Source: Beroe forskalii (Eukaryota > Ctenophora > Nuda > Beroida > Beroidae). From it: a DNA stretch of 64,000 nucleotides. Positions 35,201 to 46,244 of the stretch are shown piece by piece; positions within the stretch are counted from its first letter, which is position 1, and the number at the start of each line of letters is the position of its first letter. The stretch is from contig WFMF01000031.1 in the NCBI GenBank assembly GCA_011033025.1, forward strand, positions 620,001-684,000, written 5' to 3'. Made by a program: the position numbers and the translations under genes. The notes beneath the pieces were generated by a model that was given only the letters and a program-made list of their open reading frames with translations, ran no database searches and was not told where the DNA came from.

Positions 35201-36638
35201 GGGTAACATCTCAGCGAGGGCTGTAGGCAGCACTGTACTTATCATTGGGACCTACCTGGACAAAGTGTCTGAACAGGTAAAGATCATCTTAGTAAAAGGG
35301 CTTTTAACAAATTGTCACGAATTTTTGGCCGATTTCAACCCCCTCTTCACTCCAAAAAGTTGTATTTTAATTGCAATGGAGCGTAACCAGGAAATAATTT
35401 GAAAAACCCTCCCGCCCCTTGATGACAGCGGAATGTTATGGCATAAACCATCCGTAACGTGTGGTTAGTGTTATTTGGAATGGGCCAAGAGCTGCAACCA
35501 GACCGTTTTAATCTAATCAGATTGGTTTAAATGTTTGCAAATTCTGGAGCCCCGGTATTTAATAATCGAATAACTTTTATTTAATATCATTTGAATAAGA
35601 GTTACTAATATTAAATATTTCAATTAACTTGTTCTGCAAAATATTTGAAGCACACCAGTGACTTTAAGACTTTAGAAATTTATGGAGTAAATGGTTGATA
35701 AAACTTAACTCTCCTGGGAGCATGCCCCCTAGTTTTCAAAAGCCCCCCCCCCCTCCCTCCATATTAGAGGGGTCTAGGCCCCTACTAACTCAAAAACCAA
35801 TGTGACAGCCTCATTGTAATGCTCACCCCATGAGTCTGCACTCCGTGCACAGTGCACATCACTGATCATGTGACTAGTTTATTTCATTTAACTGATTCAT
35901 TTCATGTGACTTCGATTTGCAGGAGTGCAGGAGATTGCTGGAGGAGGTCAATAATCGGATACACAGATGGGGGTTTGGCAACGAGAGTACTGTCCTCATT
36001 CCTGTTATCACTGCTGTGAGCTGTGAACAGGATGCGGAGTGGAGGCGCACGGTGGAGAAACTTTCAGAGGCCATAGTCAGGTTTGGCCTTTGGGGTGCCA
36101 CCTTAGGAGGGTCGGTTCTGTAATGTCAACATGTCAAAGGTATATTTCTTTGCCCTTTTGTGAATCAAATCTCGATGAAGGAAAATGCGATAACTGCTGT
36201 TTTTCAGGGAAGCAGAAAACATGAAGTATAAGAAGAAAGCAGTCTTAGGACAACTCATTCCTAACAGTTACTTCGAGTTGATGGAAGTCATCAACAAACT
36301 CAAGGTAGTACGAACATCTGGCAATTTGTTCTTCTGGCACCCTCTCCTCTTTTCACTCCCCCTTCCCTTCCCTCACTCCCCATCTCCCTCTCTCCCACTT
36401 CCACTCCCACTCACTCCCCCTCCCTCCTCCCCTCCACTCCCTCCCCCTCCCTTCCACTCCCACTCACTCCCACTCCTAGGTCCGCTATGAGAAGGAGCAC
36501 CGTATAGCTGTAGTTCAGGAGGAGGAGCTATGGGGTATTATCCGGGGTATCACTGCATGTGATGATATTGACACGGAGTTCCAGTTTGCTGCTGCTACAG
36601 ACCTGATGCACAACCTCGGCATCATTCTCCATTTCAAG
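26234..36638 (+). CDS. LRRK-type Roco gene, 5' exons (ankyrin, LRR, ROC, COR), right-arm copy
   Basis: Eleven exons: 26234-26361, 26611-26742, 28809-28959, 33522-33741, 33891-34144, 34365-34442, 34613-35032, 35167-35276, 35923-36080, 36208-36304 and 36480-36638. They total 1,907 nt and all junctions are phase-compatible and open. Ankyrin-type repeats come first (EFLYACSKGMVEEIKQLL, GARQVSDNMSCAARNGHS). Leucine-rich repeats follow (LRELDIGFNQIGPFLPEAI, LPYLSSLNASSNALERLP). ROC GTPase has P-loop GREARGKTT, switch DFGGQKEYYATH and G4-like GTYLDK. COR starts at VRYEKEHRIAVV and ends HNLGIILHFK in phase 0. No exon corresponding to the rest of COR or the kinase follows on this strand, and the ankyrin exon preceding 26234 is absent, so this copy is truncated at both ends. 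It would join in frame to the 3' half at 11510, which lies on the opposite strand. Confidence 0.88.
26906..28740. mobile_element. Non-autonomous TTAA-inserting DNA transposon (Kolobok/piggyBac-like)
   Basis: Starts AGGGGTTCTCTGG and ends CAGAGAACCCCT, with TTAA on both sides (26902-26905 and 28741-28744). Subterminal inverted similarity extends about 170-200 bp, with GCGCGATGACGTCACT conserved near both ends. It lies in a LRRK intron of the right arm. The left arm has the unoccupied site CAACTATTGCTTAACCCC with one TTAA, so insertion is proven. TTAA duplication is shared by Kolobok and piggyBac. The TCCAGAA motif just inside the right terminus is also found just inside both termini of the autonomous Kolobok at 49281-53282, which favours Kolobok. 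The core, about 27420-28140, is a degenerate tandem array of TTGGAATCCAGACTGGTGTCA-like units with no coding capacity. Confidence 0.88.
28745..28808. repeat. Duplicated splice acceptor region upstream of LRRK exon
   Basis: AACCCCTTCCCAGGCAGT occurs twice (about 28756 and 28797) before the exon at 28809. Only one copy is present in the left arm. The upstream copy is followed by a frame that the true exon does not continue, so the downstream acceptor is the one that preserves the protein. Confidence 0.7.
29811..33491. mobile_element. Long-TIR DNA element with satellite core, right arm only
   Basis: About 500-bp terminal inverted repeats (29811 to about 30310; about 32990 to 33491) begin AGCCAGCTGCAGATGTG and enclose a tandem satellite. 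ACTCTAGT flanks both ends (29803-29810 and 33492-33499). Because the flank is partly palindromic, the target duplication could be called as 6, 8 or 10 bp. Each TIR contains two related units of about 150 bp with TATCTCGGCCCA and AATGGCCATGTTTATAT words. No transposase is present. The left arm lacks the insertion. A diverged relative of the TIR unit occurs at 62760-62890. Long TIRs with a satellite core suggest a foldback or Mutator-like non-autonomous element; the class is not certain. Confidence 0.85.
30575..32125. repeat. Satellite array, 21-bp unit CCTATCACACCCCTAAGTAAG
   Basis: About 75 imperfect copies of a 20-21 bp unit based on AAGCCTATCACACCCCT. Higher-order repetition is visible: a block at about 30948-31147 recurs at about 31617-31816. 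Because 21 is a multiple of three, the minus strand reads as repeating seven-residue GVIGLLR peptides. These frames are a by-product of the array, not genes. Confidence 0.95.
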
Positions 36639-39400
36639 GTTAGAATTCTCTGGTTTTTGGGTCTCTTTCCCTGCTTTGAGGGGTCACTCTTACCCTGGTT
36701 TCAGACTTTTAGGGTCTTACAAATTTAGTTTTAGCACTACCTCATTTAAATCATGGAGTGTTTGATTGATGACATGATTAAAGCTCGAGTGCGGTATGAG
36801 AATGGACTTTTGTATGAAACAAGACTCATTCATTCAGAATAAATGAATTGTGATTGCGTTCGCGCAGCGGCTTTTTTTTTGCAATGAGGCCGTTGTTCCC
36901 TTTCTGCGTGAAAAAAAGCGCGCGCGGATATTTATGTGCCGTGGTGGTAAATTTTAGAAATATTTCAAGTTATCAAACAATAATGGGATGGATTTGAGCT
37001 GTGTGGTCGTCTGTATTATGGTATTAGTATGTATGGAGGCCACATGCGTGTTCTTTTGCTGCAGAACTATCAGTGAACTTTGGAAGAGCTTGCTGATAAT
37101 GAGTTTAAATTTAATACTCAAACTGATAAGTCTGTCATAAAGATGGCTCATGTCTGCCTTATTGATATTAATAATAACATAAAAATATTAATAACAACAT
37201 AATCTACCAATGAGTCATTCAATATTCATATGACAATGAATAACATAAAAGTTATCAATGAAAGAAAATACTGGGTAATTCTTTATTTTGGTTGCATATA
37301 TTTATTATTTCTACAAATCATGGGGCATACTGGTGGCATTCGACGCTCTAACTGTACTTTTGTACATCAGGTCTTTACGTAGGTTCACTATAGCTACCTG
37401 CTACACTATAGGAACAAAGTAGGTGCATAATTAGCTCATTGCATTTTGTGCACTTGGCACAGCTGACCTTATTTTTGCAAACCCCTGTACAGCATCATTC
37501 ATCCCAGCTTATGACCTTCACAACAGAGTAACTGGAGAATCATTCACAATATTATTTATTTAATTTGTGTTATTTGGAATGCAAGCTATGGGCTACATAT
37601 TATCCGGGGAGGCAATTGACAATCTCATTTGCCCCGTTTTACGCACTAGAAAACAGTATTTCCGTCCGCTCGTTCTATTTTTGCCGCTCACTTCATTCGT
37701 GAAATGAATTAGCACTGTGTTTTGTTTACTTGGAGATTATTACCCGAATCTTGGAGCAAGCGTGCTTCTAACTGATATTTCCAGCGTTTGGTTTGAGCTG
37801 AATATGAAAAATATAACATCAAATCCGTTGCATATTTAATCGTGAATATTCAATTCTTATTGCGTTCTATCGTTATTCGTGACTCTGTCATCAGTCTATG
37901 TTTCTTCCTGTGGTGTCAGGATCGATTTATTCTCACAAGGGTCTCGAGGGTCTCATCTCTCAATCATGTTACTGAGTGTAGTGGTTTAAAGCCGGCCCAA
38001 GACCTCTCATCATTCTTTGCTTTGATTCCTAGGGCAGTGGAGACAGATACACAGATCTGGAAATTTTGTGCGGTCTAGAACCAGGCTTCGAAGGTCTTCT
38101 CCTGATTCAGCAAATATGTTGCGAAAGTTTAGTTGAGTTATTTATTACATTTATATTCATCTAGTGGGTGATTAATCCTTCCATTGTTCTGTCTGAACAA
38201 GGTTGTTGCCAATGGAGGTCCTCTGACGTAATAGGTGACGCAGTTGGTGACGCAATTAGGTGATTCCATCTTGAATCATCTATTCATCTATAATCAGGAA
38301 TGTTTGTATGTAATAGTGCGGTTAGTTAACTCATCACAGATGAAGGGCTCAGTCACAGATTACAGAATCAGACCTCTAATCTGTCTAAAGTTTCTGTGTC
38401 TAAAGAGTGAAATTTTATCCCTTTTCCTGTCTGTACGAGGGCTGATCTGTACCATGTTTATCTTGTCAGTAAATCAATCAAGAAGGACCCTGAAAATTTA
38501 TTGCTATAATAATAAGATGATCGTCATTATCATTATTGTTTTGATAAAGTTTCAGGGCCCTTTGGGGTTTCCAATCAATCGATCTTGAACATTGCGATGC
38601 TGATTGGCACGAAATATTCAGTTAACACCATCAATTCCCCATTCAAGTCTATAATAATGACGTAACTTTCCACTAGGAGCATCGTTGCACCATCGCACCA
38701 CTTGCACCTTGCAATAGTTTCTGTGTGCAAGTTTCTGCAGAAGCTGTCTCCAAGGTGGTAAGAGCGTTGATTTCCGTATTTAACGCAGCGGCAATGCGAT
38801 TACCCGGTAACCTCGTTACCAAAATTCGAATGATGACCGGAGTTTAGCTATCTGTCAGTGATTTGTGACCTCACCATCATTGGTTGCCATGGTGAGTTGA
38901 TGACGCCACACTGCCTATAGTTAAACGGAGATGGTGCTTTTAATCCAATGATGAACGCATTAGCTGCACCCCTTTACCCTACATTTCCCTAATGTATTTA
39001 TTATTCTTGGGTCAATTATTTATCGCCTTGCTCGGCAATTCTGCGTGTTTCGAAATTTTACTTTTTCTCATTCCCTGCATTCCAAAATCCGTGGCCTAAG
39101 GACCTAAATCAGCCACTAAAATGGTTTGATGAGAAATAGGACAAATAATGTTGTTACAAACATCGTTTTATTGCTACAATAAACTATGTTTGCAACAATT
39201 TTACATCAAAACCACTTAACATTTATTTCTTAACTTTTTCCTTAGCATTTCTTTATCGTCAAAGAATCAATTTCTTTGTTGAAAACAGAGCCACTAAGTT
39301 TTAAAGCAGGCATTGTATCCCTTCCACTGCTCAACATGCCACGTAGCCCCGTAGCCAGAGCACTCGTTGCATCCCTTTCATTGCTTAACACGCCACACAA
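36639..39400. other. Right-arm noncoding sequence
   Basis: Follows the last right-arm COR exon and corresponds to the left-arm intron 16029-19298. No exons. It contains the empty site (about 38540) for the left-arm MITE. Divergence from the left arm is substitutions plus short indels throughout. Confidence 0.6.
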
Positions 39401-39548
39401 GGAGCTTTTAGATTAGATTAGATTAGATTAAAATTATGACAGGAATCATCTCAGATACTTCATGCAAGGTTTTCAATAAAATCCAAAAATAAATCTGCTT
39501 CTTCAGCAGTCACCAGTTAGAAAATACTTCTTCTAAAAACTGCAAGCT

Positions 39549-42500
39549 TCAGCTTCCAAACAAATTTATTCCTTTCCTTTTTGCTACTTTAGGATTATCT
39601 CTGAGATAATCGTTTTGCCTGTTCTTGTTCTCCAAATAATTTTTTCCTTCTATTTTCTGTAAGACGTTGTAGGAAACTTCCCAGAAATGCCCTTCCTTAT
39701 CGAAATTATCAATTTTATACTGCTCCAGCGCAATCTTAAAATTATTAACATCATTTGAGGATTTTAACATGCGAAGGTAATCTATTCCAATAATGTAATA
39801 TGCGCTGTGATAAGGAACTCTTAAATAGATTATTCACTTTAGTGCTACTACTTTTACATTCTCTAGATTTACTTATAATATTCCGACCTGATCTACCAAG
39901 ACAAAATACATCTCCACCATAGCTTACTAAATTGTTGACAATTTTAAACGTTTCTATCAGATCTCCTCTCAGCCTCCTTTCAGCTAGAGTTGTCAGATTG
40001 AGGGCCTCCAGCCGCTCACTGTATGGGAGTGTGCCAATTCCATTAACTAATCGAGTAAAACGTCTCTGAACACCTTCCAACAGTAAAATCAAATTCCAAT
40101 TCCCATGAGCAGCAACTGGCGACCATAACTGAGCACAATACTCTAAATTCGGCCTCACAATAGTTTTGTAAATGTTAAGCAAGACTTTCTTATCTCTATT
40201 TATGAGGTTTCGTGTAACCCATGCAATCATTTTATTTGCCTTTGATATACATGCCTTAATTTGATCATCCCACTGAAATGAATCATTTGCTATAACACCT
40301 AGATCCTTTTCAGTACTTGCTACACCAATGCTAACATTATTAAGAATATAACTATTCCGTGGATTGTCATTAAAAATCCAAATGTAAAACCTTGCATTTC
40401 TCTGGATTGAAACGTAGTAACCATAGATTTTGCCATTTCTCAAGTTCGCCTATATCATGCTGTACTTCATTGAGATCCGTAGCGTTAGCAATTATCTTAA
40501 GGTCATCGGCAAATAACTGAGCATATCCAGAAAGATTAACTGGTAGGTCGTTAATGAAGATGACAAAGAGTAATGGCCCTAAAACTGACCCTTGGGGTAC
40601 TCCTGAAAGTACTCTACGGACACTAGATAAGTGCCCACCTACGTTAGTCCTCATAGTCCTACCAGTTAAAAAGTCTCCAACAATATCAAGTAATTTACCT
40701 GAGATACCCATACTTTTCATCTTAGTGAGGAGCCTGTAGTGTGGGACGCTATCGAATGCTTTACAGAAATCAAGATAGAAAACATCTACAGGACAACCAC
40801 TATCTAAGACGTTAAGTACAGTTTCTACAGATTCCAAGAGATTAGATAAACATGATTTCTTCTCCACAAAACCATGCTGACATGCTAAAATTTTGCCCTC
40901 GACAATATTCAAGATATAGCGTCTAATAAATCTTTCATAAATCTTACATACTATACTTGTGAGTGACACGGGACGATAGTTTAAGGGATCTCTCTTGCAG
41001 CCTTTCTTAAACAACGAAACAACATGGGCTTCCTTCCATTGGAGTGGTATCTTACCTGAGGAGGCACACTCCTGTAATAATTGAGTTAATGCAGTCACAA
41101 ATTCGTTATTACAGGCTAAGGCTTTTAGCAACTTAGGATGGACAAGGTCAGGACCTTGGCTCTTGCTAATGTCTAGTCTCTCTAACTCACTTCGTACTTC
41201 ATCAATACTTATTTCAATGTCTTCACTAGCAAACGATTCGTGATCAGTGACGTCACCATAGCACTCCTCAGGAAGGGGCCCTGCCGGTTCGTTTACGAAA
41301 ACTGAGCTGAAGGCATCTGCTAAAACTTCAGCTGCCTCAGACTCGTTAGATGTCAAGCTACCGTCGTTCTTGTTGAGCGATCCAATACAAGATTTTAATA
41401 CCCGTTTACTCCTCAAGTATGAGTAGAAAGGCTTACAGTTCTGTTTTAGATTGGAAGTAATTGACTTCTCATACCTAATCTTTGCATTAAACTCAGAATC
41501 TTCATACTTTTTCTGGCAATTAAGAGCAATATTAAGGTTTGACGGTGTCGGATTGGCATCAAAAGCTGCCCACATTTTATCCTTTTTCTTTCTGTTTCTA
41601 TTAAGAGTTGAATTGCACCAATTGGGTCTACTATTTATCTTGCTTTTATTTGGAACGATATCAACTACTGTCATAAGTTTACCATGCAATTCGTTCCACA
41701 TATCTTGACTAGTGTTACTTTCTAGGCCGTCATAGTTCCAGTTTATAGAATTAGAAAATTGTAGAATTTGCTCATCATTAACTTTACCCCAGACCTTTTT
41801 ATCTTTTTGTTCAAAAATGTCAAGTTTCTCACCAGGACGGTACAAGTTCATATCAGAGCAAATTCCCAAGTGGTCACTTTTTCCAAGAGGAGCCGTGATA
41901 TTATGGTCAATTATTAGTGATTCATTCGTACAAAAGATCTGGTCTAATGTACTCTCCTGCACAACACCACCAACAAGTCTTCTCCTAGTTATCTTATCGG
42001 TTATGAACCATGCATACCCACAGTTCTGCATAGTTTTCATAAATTCTATCTGCCGCAATAACGACTGGTTGGTAGTATTATGAGGAGCGCTCACAAAACC
42101 AGTCTCCCAGCATACATCGGGAGCGTTAAAGTCTCCAACTACCACAGTTTCCTCGTTGCAATCAGCCAGTTTCACAAGAGCATTATTGAGAGTACTTAGC
42201 TGAGTTTCAGTATGGCATTCTGCTCTGTATACACATGCAATATTAATACGCCCAGCATTACTGTGTATAGTAATTGCTACTGAGTCCGACACACAGCTAT
42301 TAAACCAATCAATACAGTCAAAATTAATATCGTCCCTGATGAAAATAACTGATCCACCTCGACCACTCGTAACTTGTCCTTCCGATTCCTTTTTGCCACC
42401 TATGACAAAGTCCCTATCCCTGCGTACAATCGCATATCCTGGAAGCGCAATTTCAGCATCGTAAATATCTGAGTTCAAGTGCGTTTCACAAACGCAAATA

Positions 42501-42590
42501 ATATCACTATTATATAGGTGTACACAGTTTTTCAATTCCTCTATCTTGTTCATTAGACCATCGGCATTACAATAGAAAAATTTTAGTGGT
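39549..42590 (-). pseudogene. LINE ORF2: endonuclease-reverse transcriptase, two frameshifts
   Basis: The APE-type endonuclease begins LKFFYCNADGLMNKIEEL upstream of the first ATG (42553) and overlaps the ORF1 stop. Endonuclease motifs ICVCETHLN, VVVGDFNAPD and SDHLGI are present. Reverse transcriptase motifs follow: PVSLTSIVCKIYE, VFYLDFCKAFDSVPH, GVPQGSVLGPLLF and FADDL. The frame breaks near 40375-40440 (after KCKVLHLDF) and near 39760 (SHVKILK to SSNDVNNF). After joining across these breaks, the C-terminal segment (LEYCAQLWSP, RRLRGDLIETFKI) is that of typical CR1/L2 elements. Its reaction is target-primed reverse transcription of LINE RNA. Confidence 0.9.
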
Positions 42591-43698
42591 GAGGGTTTTC
42601 GTTCATTCGTCTCCTCCGTTCTAGTCTCGCTAAAAAACGAGCTTCACGGTCTGCCTGACACAGGTCAGGGTTGATCCAGTACACGTGTTTCACGCCAGTG
42701 TCCTCATCAACAACGTCCACCGAGTAGCCCTTTCCATCGTTACAGTAGTACTGAGCTCTCTGCCTTGAAACGAGTCTTACAATCAGGGGTCGTACCCTCA
42801 CATTGCTGTCTTGATCCTTCTGTCCAGGTTTCCCCGCCCGAAAACAGCTTACAATGTCAGCCTCCGCGAATTCACACCGTTGAATTAAGAAGTCCATGTC
42901 TTGAGATTTCCGAGTTCTACCATCAATCGCCTTGCTCTCAGGGATATTGTTGATGACAACGTTGCACTCACGTTTCGCACGTTCCATGTTGTCATTGTCA
43001 ATCTTCGAAACTACCGAAGTTACAAGTTTCTTGGAGTTTTCTACTGAAGTCACCTTCTCGATCACACTTTCTTGAGCTGATTTGGTGACATCGGCATAAG
43101 ATTTCAGGGTTGTTTGGCATGTGTCTACCAATTCCTTAGATTTCTTTTGGAAGGCTGTCTCTGTGGCGTCCTTAACAGTAGCACGCATTACATTGCATAC
43201 TAGGTTCAACTCTTCTTTAACTATCAAGCGGATAGTATTGCAGTTAGTTCCACCTCTTGAAAATTCGTTGTCATTAGTTTCGCCCTCCTTTTTGAAAAAA
43301 CGAGGCACAAAACAGTTAGCACAACTCCAACTAACAAGAGATTTCACTGCTCGAGCACTTAACCCAGACAGGCCAACACAACTAATATGAAAATGTACTT
43401 TGCAGTTATTGCAACGAATCCACACCTCATCGCTGCCAAGAAGCTGCTCACAGGGGCACACTTTTTGCATCAAGGCCTTTTTGGCACTAGGTGACAAACC
43501 ACTTGATGCTTTCTTACTCCGACGTCTTTTAGATGAATCAGTGGCGGCAGCGGATGACTCCTCATCAATACCTGTGGTCAAACCAAGATCCTCAGTCTCT
43601 GTATCCCCAACAGGACCATGAAGTTGCTGGTTGGCACTGATACTGGCATTATCTTCATCATTACTCCTTTCTGAGGCCTCTTTAGACATCATTTCCAC
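42583..43698 (-). CDS. LINE ORF1 protein with PHD-type zinc finger
   Basis: 371 residues. A nuclear-localisation-like RRRSKK lies near residue 60. A PHD finger at about residues 80-130 shows the spaced C/H pattern CPCEQLL, CNNCKVHFHISC and WSCANC. A central putative coiled region rich in K/E/T follows, then a C-terminal RRM-like or esterase-free domain (KRECNVVINNIPES, VRPLIVRLVS). PHD fingers in ORF1 are known from CR1/L2-group LINEs. The start ATG at 43698 gives an uninterrupted frame. The stop overlaps the upstream-extended ORF2 frame, suggesting coupled translation of ORF2. Confidence 0.88.
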   Translation of the reverse strand: MEMMSKEASERSNDEDNASISANQQLHGPVGDTETEDLGLTTGIDEESSAAATDSSKRRRSKKASSGLSPSAKKALMQKVCPCEQLLGSDEVWIRCNNCKVHFHISCVGLSGLSARAVKSLVSWSCANCFVPRFFKKEGETNDNEFSRGGTNCNTIRLIVKEELNLVCNVMRATVKDATETAFQKKSKELVDTCQTTLKSYADVTKSAQESVIEKVTSVENSKKLVTSVVSKIDNDNMERAKRECNVVINNIPESKAIDGRTRKSQDMDFLIQRCEFAEADIVSCFRAGKPGQKDQDSNVRVRPLIVRLVSRQRAQYYCNDGKGYSVDVVDEDTGVKHVYWINPDLCQADREARFLARLERRRRMNENPHH

Positions 43699-43910
43699 AG
43701 TAGTTCACAGATTTGCTCGGTCAGATGAGTACTCTAAAACTTACTTACCTCATCAGATCAGCTAGAGAATGGGCCACCGAGATGATATGATGAACTTAAA
43801 CCGGCATTCCTCCAAGAGCTTTATCTTCACCCATGAGTGAAGCATGCGAGTCGCCTGAAATCATGATTATGTTGTTTTAAACTGTACAACAGGCTTATAT
43901 CAACGCATTG

Positions 43911-44130
43911 TGAGTGCCCAAAATCTTTTAAATTGCTTTTGGTATGTTAACAAGCCAAAATGCTACTGTTTTAGCGACCAAATTTATGATTTTGTGCCAT
44001 TTCTAGTAAATCTCATTTGGATCGAAACACAAGGAAATATTTTTATCGGGGTAATAAGTTTGTAGAAAATCTGGGCACAGTTGTGATTTGACATTTCCTC
44101 TCTCACCAATCGAATCGCCATGACAGAGAT
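43911..44130. repeat. Dispersed repeat, copy 1
   Basis: Shares GTTAACARGCCAAAATGCTAC, TTTTAGCGACCAAA and ACAAGGAAATATTTT words, in the same order and orientation, with 46462-46640. Both are preceded or followed by GAGTCGCCTGAAAT. Estimated moderately diverged; family unknown. Confidence 0.65.
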
Positions 44131-44814
44131 CGTTTCTCAGTCAGTCGATCGCTATATTTATTCCACCTGACGATAGTCCGGTTACCTGAAATGATACATG
44201 GTGTAAATTAAAAATTGTTGTGGTGATGCTTACAGCTATACTTATAGCATGCTTTTCGAATTACTATGTAGGTAAAGCATAATCAAGACAATTTGTCGGA
44301 CTTCAACACGCTCAATAATAGTGTTTCTTATTATGAAACAGGCTCTGGCAGCCAATCTATGCAGCCCTGTCTCTCCGTCGTTATTTGTACCTCAATGTGA
44401 TTACTCAGTTTAATGAGCATAAATTAATGATAAACAAGCTTTCAAATTTGCTTTTTGGATATCAGACGGTGATCAGACTATTTGAAGGTAGACAAGGTAC
44501 AACAGCTCCAAATTTTTACAGCATAAGATTGTAACAATATCCAGATCTGTCATGATTCTTCAAACACAAGGAAATATTATTATACAGGATATGATGGGAA
44601 AAACATGGCACTTCCTGATCAGGAAACAAGTACATTGTCTCCCACTTCGAGACTACTTGAAAGATGACAATTGCTTCTTGATCATCTTGAAGCTCATTCT
44701 CTCTCATATTTGGTCCCGCTTGGCAGTAAAGTCGGTGCTTCAACAAGCAAACTACTTATACTTGGTATACTTAGGAGTAGAGAGTTTGGGTTAAGGTGGA
44801 ATCACTATACCTCA

Positions 44815-45000
44815 GGTCCTCTGCCGTCCTGTCTCTAATTCGTGAGTACCTTTCAGCGGATGAATCGTCCTGCGTTCGAGGACTATCTGTCTCTGAGAAC
44901 GCGCTGAGTTGCGCGCGCGTCCAGCGTCTCCTACTGTCCTCTGATTGGCCCATGTTACGTCACGCGCTGGTCACGTCCGCGGCAGCTCGAAGAGTCACCA
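44815..45000. promoter_or_regulatory. GC/CpG-rich block with CCAAT and CRE-like sites (candidate)
   Basis: A local CpG-rich island in an AT-rich region. On the minus strand it has TGACGTAA followed within 15 bp by CCAATCAG, a common promoter pairing. The plus strand is open (SLIREYLSADESSCVRG) for 66 codons and the minus strand for 60. Neither protein is recognised. It may be a promoter/first exon of an unseen gene or an ordinary CpG-rich repeat. Confidence 0.25.
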
Positions 45001-46244
45001 AGCAGTCCGCCAATTTTATGATCAATTTTTGGCCAATTTTTAACCCCCTCCCCTCCTAAGCAAGTTTACAGTAGTTACATTTGTTTATACAATAACATGT
45101 AACGTAGTCATTCGTAATCCCCCCCCCTAGGTGAGCCCGAGGGCTTGAAGGGCCCGGGGGCGAAAATTTGTTAAGGCAGATCGAATCAAAGCATGGACTC
45201 AAAGCATTGATGTATTGCTAAATAAATCTCAAAAGTTTTGAAATAGAAAGCTTGAGTCAAAATGTGGTGTGATGCTTTTAATGAAATTTAAAACACTAGT
45301 AATCTTAGAAAAACAAACAATAATCAGATTTATAGAAACAAACGAATGTTGGTAGTATGTCACTTTGAAACGCATCAATTACAACAAAACATGAAATGAG
45401 ATACAAAACGATGAAAGGAAATCGGTTAAAATGAGAAAATTTACATTTGGTGAAACTCGGTTTTTGCAGCACTGTAATAATAGGCAAATGAGAATGACGT
45501 AATTTATATGGTTGAATATGGTATGTCAATGACTTTAAAAGTGTCTAGTATCTTACTTTTCTCATGGGACAGTTGCACAATGTATCAGACTGTTGCGGTA
45601 ATTAGGCGGCATTTATTTGACATCATTTCCTCAGTGTGTGAGAAAAGTAATCCACCATTGTTACTAATGATAATGACGTATTACTCTCACTCAGCTCTTG
45701 CTATTTCCGAAGAATGTGTTACCATGACAACATGGCAATGCAAAACATGATCAACGCAAATTCCAAACTTTATTTCATGATTTTGTATTTAATTCTCTCT
45801 CGTGTTTGATTTTGTATCTTTTTACTTCTCTTCCTTGCGTATGATTTTAACTTTCTCAAAATGATTGCTTTCACAGAATTTGGCCTGCTGCTATCACTGC
45901 TTTCACTGCAGTTCACTGTTCTCTCGGCTATTTTATTCGAGATTTATCCACTGCTGTTAGAAGTGATGTTAATTTGACATAATTTCTATTTCAAAGTCTG
46001 TACTTTTTATACTTTAATATTTCTGTTCGCTGCTGGACTATAGATATCAGTTTTTAGCATTTAATTTCATGAGGCGAGAGCTTGACTACTTCCCATTGCC
46101 ACCATATTTTGCTGATTATCAACTGACATAAGTCCTTCATTTGCTTGTTTTTTGCCTCATGATAGAGACTTTGCTGGGAAACCGACTTGAAACCTCAGAA
46201 ATTTTACCTCACAGCACTTTATCTCTCTTCTCTGTCTCTAACTA

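Larger units (their letters stand above)
26202..39406 (+). repeat. Right arm of giant inverted duplication
   Basis: Reverse-orientation partner of 16029-25377, enlarged by two big insertions (26906-28740 and 29811-33491). It ends abruptly where the LINE 3' end begins at 39407. No continuation of left-arm sequence beyond 16029 was found after the LINE 5' end near 43.7 kb. The LINE therefore sits at the duplication edge rather than interrupting longer homology, as far as I can see. Confidence 0.92.
39407..43720 (-). mobile_element. Near-full-length non-LTR retrotransposon, CR1/L2-like
   Basis: Minus-strand LINE with ORF1 (43698-42583) and ORF2 (about 42590-39549). Its 3' end is a short tandem run of TAATC units (39407-39430 on the plus strand as TTAGATTAGATTAGATTA), the kind of 3' microsatellite used by the CR1/L2/Jockey group instead of poly(A). 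The 5' border is not defined, because no target duplication could be identified. Its 3' terminus coincides with the outer edge of the right inverted arm. Two frameshifts in ORF2 mean this copy is probably not autonomous. Confidence 0.88.
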
